Shown here one piece after another: positions 63,189-64,000 of a stretch of 64,000 bases of DNA. The notes below the pieces were generated by a model, which saw only the letters and a list, made by a program, of their open reading frames with translations, did no database searches and had not been told where the DNA came from. Made by a program: the position numbers and the translations under genes. How positions within the stretch are numbered: position 1 is the first letter of the stretch; every line of letters begins with the position of its first letter. The stretch is from Gaetbulibacter_B jejuensis (GTDB lineage Bacteria; Bacteroidota; Bacteroidia; Flavobacteriales; Flavobacteriaceae), in contig NZ_BAAAGF010000003.1 in the NCBI RefSeq assembly GCF_039524015.1, positions 248,001-312,000 of the forward strand, written 5' to 3'.

Positions 63189-63357
63189 ATTGTGTAGTGT
63201 TTTTATAGTTGAACAATTTTTGAATAAGCAATTTCGTTAAAAAATATCATTTTCAAAACTAATGCTCTTAAAATATCAGTAGTAAAAAAATTAAAAATGT
63301 TACAGGCTTTAAAAAATGTAACGCAATCATTATCTTTAGTACTCAAATACTTCTATT

Positions 63358-64000
63358 ATGAGAAATTCAATTTTTATTACCGCTATTTTAGCATTGTGTT
63401 TTATAAGCTGTAAAACAGATAAAAAAGAACCAGCAACCACTGAGACAATTATTGAAAACAATGTTGATGTTGAAACAACAACTTCTGATACTTCTTCTGA
63501 AATAAAAATTACTCCTATTGAACATGCTACTATGGTCTTGGAGTATAAAAATGTTGTGGTGTATGTTGATCCTGTTGGAGGAGCAGAACAATTTGATGGA
63601 CAAAAACCACCTAGTATTATTTTGGTTACCGACATTCATGGTGATCATTTTAATGAAGAAACCTTGTCAGGAATATTAGGAAGTGCTATTAAGATTATAG
63701 CTCCTGGTGCAGTAGCTGAATTGCTACCAAAACCTTTACGAGATCGCACATTGGTTCTTAATAATTCGCAAAATAGAGACTACACTTTTGATGGTGTTGA
63801 AATTAATATTGAAGCTGTACCAATGTACAACTTAAGAGAAGAGGCTTTAAAATTCCATGAAAAAGGACGTGGTAATGGTTACATTTTAACCATGGGAGGA
63901 AAACGAATTTATATTTCAGGTGATACTGAAGACATTCCTGAAATGCGCAACTTAAAAGATATAGATATGGCCTTTGTATGTATGAACTTACCATATACCA
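63358..64000 (+). CDS. Lipoprotein MBL-fold metallohydrolase, 3' end outside window
   Basis: ATG 63358 opens a frame that runs off the right edge after 214 codons. The signal MRNSIFITAILALCFISCK has a lipobox (Cys18). The metallo-beta-lactamase region starts ITPIEHATMVLEY and contains TDIHGDHF, where the usual THxHxDH has Asp in place of the first His, a variant common in UlaG-like envelope members. GYILTMGGKRIYISGDTEDIPEM gives the next metal ligand. The product is probably periplasmic; the substrate is unknown. The 169 bases upstream show no clear promoter beyond a TATCTTTA near 63330. Confidence 0.85.
   Translation, partial: MRNSIFITAILALCFISCKTDKKEPATTETIIENNVDVETTTSDTSSEIKITPIEHATMVLEYKNVVVYVDPVGGAEQFDGQKPPSIILVTDIHGDHFNEETLSGILGSAIKIIAPGAVAELLPKPLRDRTLVLNNSQNRDYTFDGVEINIEAVPMYNLREEALKFHEKGRGNGYILTMGGKRIYISGDTEDIPEMRNLKDIDMAFVCMNLPYT

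Noticed and set aside
63336..63648. Two leftward frames near the right edge
   Set aside because: They are shadows of the rightward lipoprotein MBL gene, which has a signal peptide, lipobox and metal motif.
1..64000. Search for tRNA, rRNA, prophage, insertion-sequence or CRISPR features
   Set aside because: No conserved RNA gene sequence, transposase, integrase, phage structural gene or spaced repeat array was recognised by reading; a dedicated search could still find a degenerate element.

Overview
The window is a contiguous piece of an AT-rich chromosome from a member of the Bacteroidota, most likely a marine Flavobacteriaceae. The evidence is: promoter -7 elements of the TAnnTTTG type; a TonB-dependent receptor with a carboxypeptidase-regulatory N-terminus; a secreted FG-GAP protein with a type IX secretion sorting tail; families largely confined to the phylum (DUF5916, DUF3667, DUF4834, TIGR02757); and a likely sulfonolipid gene pair. 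No rRNA, tRNA, CRISPR array, prophage or transposase was found. Coding density is high and no gene-free stretch exceeds about 275 bases.

Layout. 1-16 kb: DUF5916 barrel (cut by the left edge), LolD-type ATPase, TIGR02757 protein, M61-like peptidase lipoprotein, a two-domain glycosyltransferase, then a tightly coupled run of BatA/vWA protein, dihydroorotase-like protein without its metal histidines, small membrane protein and esterase; MBL hydrolase, uncharacterised 483-aa protein, Bcp peroxiredoxin and an endonuclease III without its iron-sulfur cysteines. 16-21.6 kb: an ECF sigma factor followed by a 47-aa conserved-looking small gene, UvrA, a membrane protein and a DUF3667 protein. 21.7-26 kb: two paralogous exported repeat proteins, each with a sigma-54-like promoter and similar leader and tail sequences, separated by an accessory insert (DUF2200, a gene tightly bracketed by 11-bp boxes next to a 110-bp palindrome, and a HEPN-like protein). 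26-31.5 kb: glycan export cluster (flippase, GT4, YfhO). 31.5-47 kb: housekeeping and envelope genes, including an alpha-oxoamine synthase next to a cysteine-synthase-fold enzyme (probable capnine/sulfonolipid pair), oligopeptidase B, YbaB, threonine aldolase, a large metalloprotease, prfB with its programmed +1 frameshift, ArsC and a TonB receptor. 47-55 kb: a 58-aa membrane protein missed by length cut-offs, 1-Cys peroxiredoxin, fumarase, a T9SS cargo protein, and histidine-degradation genes hutI and hutG flanking a coiled-coil protein. 55-63.2 kb: a six-gene leftward operon built around an AAA+ ATPase with coiled-coil and membrane partners and no recognised function. The right edge cuts a lipoprotein MBL hydrolase.

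Best candidates for undescribed biology are the six-gene AAA+ operon (55.1-63.2 kb), the cassette-like insert with its attC-like palindrome (23.0-23.7 kb), and the sigma-54-like paralog pair with an array of 11-bp upstream repeats. All domain names rest on reading the translated sequence and remembered family motifs; no database search was run.
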